A stretch of DNA of 64,000 nucleotides, taken from G963720515 sp963720515 (GTDB lineage Bacteria > Actinomycetota > Thermoleophilia > Gaiellales > Gaiellaceae). The first letter of the stretch is position 1. Every line of letters starts with the position of its first letter. Location: contig OY970397.1 in the NCBI GenBank assembly GCA_963720515.1, positions 1,922,001 through 1,986,000 on the forward strand, written 5' to 3'. Under the pieces are notes generated by a model. That model did no database searches, was not told where the DNA came from, and was given only the letters and a program-made list of their open reading frames with translations. Made by a program: the position numbers and the translations under genes. This document shows positions 60,395 through 64,000 of this stretch, piece by piece.

Positions 60395-61823
60395 ATGCGC
60401 GCACGTACCGCGATTGCGGCCCTGCTCGTGCTCGGCGCGCTCGCGGCGGTGCCCGCGTCGGCTGCGACCGAGCCGGCGAAGACGGCGGCGAACGCCCGCG
60501 CCTTCGCGGTCCGCGTCGTCCTCCCGGACGGCACCGAGGACGTCCTCGCCGAGGCGCTCGCGCCGCCCGCCCAGCAGGCGACCTCCGGCTCGCTCACCTA
60601 CGGGAGCGGGGCGGTGACGACCGGCGCCGTGTGGTCGCGCGCGAGCGCCGCGGCCGCGACCCGCGCGAACGCGTGGGCGACGTCCACCGTCCGCACGGTC
60701 TCCCTGTTCGGCGGCGAGATCACGATCGGCGCGGTGAGCACGAAGGCGGTCGCGCAGGCGTCCACGGCGCGTGCCTCGGGCGCACTCGACGGCTCGTGGC
60801 TCGCCGAGGTCACCCTCCTCGGGAAGCCGGTCCGCGCGACGCGCAACGCACGGTTCCCGCTCGCCGACTGGGGCTATGCCGTGCTGCTCGAGCAGGCCGT
60901 CCAGCAGGACGCGTCTCCGCGCGTCGGCCGCCGCACCTTCGTCGCCGGTCTCCACGTCCACCTGATCGCCGCGCACGGCGGATTCCCGGCCGGGACCGAG
61001 CTCTTCGTCGGCTACTCGGAGGCCAAGGCGAGCGTCACCCCGAAGCCGAAGCCGGCCGCGCAGCCCGCGCCGCCTCCGCCGCCGGCAACGACGTCGCCGT
61101 CCCACGACCCGCAGCCGACTCCGCCCGGCACGAAGCCGAAGCCGCCGCCGATCGTCCAGTCGCCGCCGCCGAACGTGAAGCCGAAGCTGACGACCGGAGG
61201 GCTACGTCTTCCCGGTCTACGGCCCGGCCAGCTTCACGGACGACTTCGCGGCCGCCCGTGCCGACACCGGCTGGCACCACGGCAACGACATCTTCGCGCC
61301 CGTCGGCGCGCCGATCCTCGCGATCACGGACGGCACGCTCTTCCTCGTCGGCTGGAACACGCTCGGCGGGAACCGCGTCTGGCTCCGCGACAACCAGGGG
61401 AACGAGTTCTACTACGCGCACCTGTCCGCGTTCTCGCCGCTCGCCTACAACGGCGCGCGCGTCCAGGCGGGCGACGTGATCGGCTTCGTCGGCGCGACCG
61501 GTGACGCGGTAGGGACGCCGTCGCACCTGCACTTCGAGATCCACCCGGCCGCGCTGCTCGGCCTCGGCTACGACGGCGTGGTCGACCCGTACACGTACCT
61601 GCTCGCGTGGCACCGCGTCGCGGACGCGTCCTACGACTGGGGCACGCCGGAGGCGGGCGAGGCGCCGCCGCCGTCCGTCGTCCCGCTCCAGTCCGTGGAC
61701 ATCGCGAGCGCGAGCGGCCTCGACCCGGTCGAGCTCGCGCGGCGGCTCGAGCTCCCCGCCCTCCTCGGCGAGCCGACGACCTCCATCGCCCCCGGGCTCA
61801 TCGGCGCGGACTCCGGGGGGTAG
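60395..61823 (+). CDS. Secreted M23-family peptidase, frame interrupted
   Basis: An envelope zinc peptidase of about 475 residues after correction. Signal peptide at 1-24 (MRARTAIAALLVLGALAAVP), an N-terminal beta-rich domain (about 30-215), a Pro/Lys linker (about 215-268), then after a one-base skip at about 61190-61205 the LytM/M23 domain: YVFPVYGPASFTDDF, TGWHHGNDIFAPVGAPILA (HxxxD), YYAHLSAFS and PSHLHFEIHP (HxH). It likely cleaves peptidoglycan cross-bridges or activates other hydrolases. Confidence 0.87.
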
Positions 61824-61830
61824 CGCGGCC

Positions 61831-62629
61831 GTGGACGTGGACGCTGCGCAGCGTCTCGCCGGCTGGTCGCTGCCGCTCACGCGGACGGGCGAGTCGTCGC
61901 TCGTCCCGCCGCCGCCCTGGCACTACTCGGGCGACTTCCTGATCGTCGAGTACCGCGTGCGACCCCGAGGCGGCGCGCACGTTCCTGCCGCCGGAGCTCG
62001 ACCCGGGTGAGGACCTCGGCGCGGCCGCGGCGATCTTCGTCGACTGGCAGTCGTGCTCGGACTCGGGCGAGGAGCTTCTCGACCCGGTGCGCGCGCAGTA
62101 CAAGGAGTTCTTCGTCGTGCTCGCGGCGAGCTATCGCGGCGAGCCGGTCACGCGCTGCCCGTTCATGTGGGTCGACCAGGGCATGCCGCTGGTACGGGGG
62201 CTCGTCCAGGGGTTCCCGAAGAAGCCGGGCTCGATCTGGATGACGCGGCCCGTGACGGTCGGGCGCGCGGGCCCGCGGCTCGAGCCGGGCGGCCGCTTCG
62301 GCGCCTCGCTCGCCGCGAACGACCGGCGCCTTGCCGAGGCGACGCTCACGCTCACCGGGCCGTCCGCGGACGGCCCGACGGTGAACTCGCCGCCGCTCTG
62401 GAACACGCGGCTCTTCCCCGCCTGGGAGGAGGGCGGCGAGCCGCTCGTCGAGCATGTGTGGGCGGGCGGCGAGGACCGCGAGATCTCTCCGGTCTGGGAG
62501 GGCGATGCGACGCTCTCGCTCTTCGAGGCGCCGGCGGAGGAGCTCGCCGACCTGGCGCCGGTCGAGGTCGGCAAGGGCTTCTGGTTCTCGTTCGGCTACA
62601 CGGTGACCGGCGGGCGGCGGGTCGAGTGA
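61831..62629 (+). CDS. Acetoacetate decarboxylase-like protein, frame interrupted
   Basis: About 265 residues after skipping one base at about 61951-61965 (GDFLIVEYR, then CDPEAARTFLPPELDPG). The ADC-fold segments FVVLAASYRGEPVTRCPFMW, GFPKKPGSIWMTRPV and LTGPSADGPTVNSPPLWN are present; the GFPKK Lys corresponds to the Schiff-base region of acetoacetate decarboxylase, but specificity is open. It lies seven bases after the M23 stop and overlaps the hydrolase gene (GTGA). In this context it may act on an aromatic-pathway intermediate. Confidence 0.82.
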
Positions 62630-63348
62630 CGCGCCCGGTCGACCTCGCGCCCACGAAGATCATCGGCGTCCACCTGAGCTACCCGAGCCGCGTCGAGGAG
62701 TACGACGCGCAGACGCCGGACGAGCCGTCGTACTTCCTCAAGCCGCCGACGACGCTCGCGCGCCACGGCGACGAGATCGTCCGTCCGCGCGGCTGCCGCT
62801 ACCTGAACTACGAGGGCGAGGTCGCCGTCGTCGTGGGCCGGCGGATGAAGCGAGTGTCTCAGGAGGACGCGCTTGGCTACGTCGCCGGCTACGCGCCGGC
62901 GAACGACTTCGGCGTCCACGATTTCCGCCACGCCGACCGCGGCTCGATGCTGCGCGTGAAGGGGCAGGACGGCTTCTGTCCTGTAGGGCCCGCTGTCGCG
63001 GGCCCTGACGAGGTCGACCCGGCGGCGCTCGTGCTCCGCACCTTCGTGAACGGCAGGGTCGTGCAGGAAGGCTCGACCGCCGACCTGCTCTGGCCGATCG
63101 CCTACATGCTCGCCGACCTGTCGCGGCTCATCACGCTCGAGCCCGGCGACATCCTCCTCTCGGGGACGCCGGCGAACTCGCGGCCGGTCGAGCCGGGCGA
63201 CACGGTCGAGGTCGAGGTGGACGGTATCGGCCGTCTGTCGAACCGGATCGTCGAGGCGTCCGAGGACCTGCTCGACGTCGGCGTGATGCCGGCGGACTCC
63301 GCGAACGCACGCCATGTCGCACTCGCCGTGCCGGAAGAGACGGTGTGA
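62626..63348 (+). CDS. Fumarylacetoacetate hydrolase-family protein (HpaG/HpcE-like isomerase/decarboxylase)
   Basis: A 240-residue FAH-fold enzyme. FLKPPTTLARHGDEIVRP, YEGEVAVVVGRRMKRVSQED, GYAPANDFGVHDFRHADRGS, KGQDGFCPVGPAV and LLSGTPANS form the metal-binding core. The pattern resembles the homoprotocatechuate OPET decarboxylase/HHDD isomerase group. The next gene is an HpaE-like dehydrogenase, supporting a role in 4-hydroxyphenylacetate-type meta cleavage. GTG start overlapping the ADC-like gene. Confidence 0.88.
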   Translation: MTRPVDLAPTKIIGVHLSYPSRVEEYDAQTPDEPSYFLKPPTTLARHGDEIVRPRGCRYLNYEGEVAVVVGRRMKRVSQEDALGYVAGYAPANDFGVHDFRHADRGSMLRVKGQDGFCPVGPAVAGPDEVDPAALVLRTFVNGRVVQEGSTADLLWPIAYMLADLSRLITLEPGDILLSGTPANSRPVEPGDTVEVEVDGIGRLSNRIVEASEDLLDVGVMPADSANARHVALAVPEETV

Positions 63349-63355
63349 ACGAATT

Positions 63356-63441
63356 GGCACAGAATCGGCACAGAGACGCGCGGATTTCCCCGATAGGCTC
63401 ACAGCGGGTGGCGGGCGGAACACTCCCCACCCAGGGTGGGG
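63356..63441 (+). repeat. Regulatory element copy 2, upstream of the HpaE-like gene
   Basis: Two GGCAC repeats 11 bp apart (63356, 63367), a 53-bp core containing TAGGCT (63394-63399) as -10-like box, and CCCCACCC-A-GGGTGGGG at 63425-63441, 20 bases before the ATG. The spacing from last GGCAC to palindrome is the same (54) as in copy 1. Confidence 0.62.
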
Positions 63442-63460
63442 ATATGGGGCGGAGACGGAC

Positions 63461-64000
63461 ATGACTGCCTCGGCCGCGGCGGTTGTGGCCGGCGTCGAGG
63501 TCTCGCCGGATCACTTCATCGGCGGGGAGCGGGTCTCGTCCTCGCAGACGTTCCCGGACGTGTCGCCGATCGACGAGGCGCACCTGGCCGACATCGCGCG
63601 CGGCGGTGCGGCCGAGGTGGACGCCGCCGTCGCCGCGGCACAGGACGCCTTTCCCGCCTGGGCCGCGCTTGGGCCCGAGGGTCGCGCCAAGCACCTCTTC
63701 GCCGTCGCCGACCTGATCGAGGAGCGGCAGGAGACGCTCGCCGAGGTCGAGACGCTCGACAACGGCTCGCTCCTCGAGGCCAACCGGCTTGCGCCTGATG
63801 GCCCGGGCCGCGCTCAACTTCCGCTTCTTCGCGCAGCTTGCGCTCGACCTCGAGGGCCGCGCCTGGGACGCGAACGGCACCCACTACGCCGTTCGGCGCG
63901 ACCCGTCCGGCGTCGCCGCGCTCATCTCGCCCTGGAACGCGCCGCTCATGCTCGAGACCTGGAAGGTCGGCCCGGCGCTCGCCGCCGGCTGCACCGCGGT
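63461..64000 (+). CDS. Aldehyde dehydrogenase, HpaE-like, frame interrupted and cut by window edge
   Basis: N-terminal 180 residues of an NAD-dependent aldehyde dehydrogenase resembling 5-carboxymethyl-2-hydroxymuconate semialdehyde dehydrogenase: FIGGERVSSSQTFPDVSPID, GGAAEVDAAVAAAQDAFPAW, VETLDNGSLLEANR, a one-base skip at about 63783-63792, then LMARAALNFRFFAQLALDLE and LISPWNAPLMLETWKVGPAL. The catalytic Cys lies beyond the window. GGCGGAG precedes the ATG at 63461. Confidence 0.87.
   Translation, partial: MTASAAAVVAGVEVSPDHFIGGERVSSSQTFPDVSPIDEAHLADIARGGAAEVDAAVAAAQDAFPAWAALGPEGRAKHLFAVADLIEERQETLAEVETLDNGSLLEANRLAPDGPGRAQLPLLRAACARPRGPRLGRERHPLRRSARPVRRRRAHLALERAAHARDLEGRPGARRRLHRG

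Overview
The window is chromosomal DNA from a high-GC bacterium and contains the replication origin. The order parB-parA-rsmG-jag-yidC-yidD-rnpA-rpmH, then oriC, then dnaA-dnaN-recF-DUF721(dciA)-gyrB-gyrA, identifies it. Strong G/C third-position bias, many GTG starts, four-base start/stop overlaps (GTGA, ATGA), TANNNT -10 boxes directly in front of start codons and a DUF721 gene between recF and gyrB all suggest a deep-branching actinobacterium; class Thermoleophilia (Gaiellales/Solirubrobacterales-like) is my best inference, not proven. No rRNA, CRISPR array, insertion sequence or prophage is visible. One tRNA, Ile(GAT), is present.

Layout. 1-6.2 kb: the start of a class A penicillin-binding protein, an MscS channel, a HAD hydrolase, a PLP Cys/Met-metabolism enzyme, a CPBP protease, an L,D-transpeptidase, a chorismate mutase and a BFN nuclease-family protein. 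6.3-11.3 kb: tRNA-Ile and the leftward origin-proximal operon for partition, 16S rRNA methylation, membrane insertion, RNase P and ribosomal protein L34. 11.3-21 kb: oriC and the rightward replication/gyrase genes. 21-24 kb: a leftward nfeD-slipin-galT group. 24-27 kb: a secreted N-acetylmuramoyl-alanine amidase and birA. 27-35.3 kb: a rightward chain of genes, most overlapping by a few bases: ECF sigma factor, fabZ, fabH, fabD, fabG, fabF, a HAD protein and a zinc-ribbon arginase-fold protein, followed by accD and accA; no acyl-carrier-protein gene is in it. 35.4-45.3 kb: ligD, a secreted M36 metalloprotease, a lipoprotein, a truncated ndh remnant, a membrane HD-GYP protein, a LOG/SLOG-like protein, an RTX-repeat protein and a SLATT-like membrane protein. 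45.3-50.1 kb: an ECF42-type sigma factor with two DGPF (YCII) partners, a broken GNAT gene and an MrfA-like helicase. 50.1-54 kb: an ABM protein, a TPP-riboswitch-controlled thiD-thiL pair, a second MscS channel and thioredoxin. 54-64 kb: a polyprenyl-phosphate mannosyltransferase-like GT2, a polX-aromatic amino acid decarboxylase-hydroxyproline epimerase operon, trehalose-phosphate phosphatase, two half-size TSUP transporters, an M23 peptidase and the beginning of an aromatic (hpa-like) degradation module.

Three things stand out. First, two intergenic elements about 4 kb apart, in front of otsB and of the hpaE-like gene, share the same architecture: 11-bp-period GGCAC repeats, a conserved 53-bp core with a -10-like box, and a CCCCACCC/GGGTGGGG palindrome at identical spacing. 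Second, at least nine otherwise well-conserved genes need one base to be skipped, seven of them in the last 10 kb; this is either systematic sequence error or something biological, and it limits confidence in the exact ends of those genes. Third, several starts and leaders are unusual: a likely AUC start for the PBP, a CUG start for galT, a terminator/antiterminator-like gyrB leader, and an RTX gene whose Shine-Dalgarno sits in a hairpin loop.
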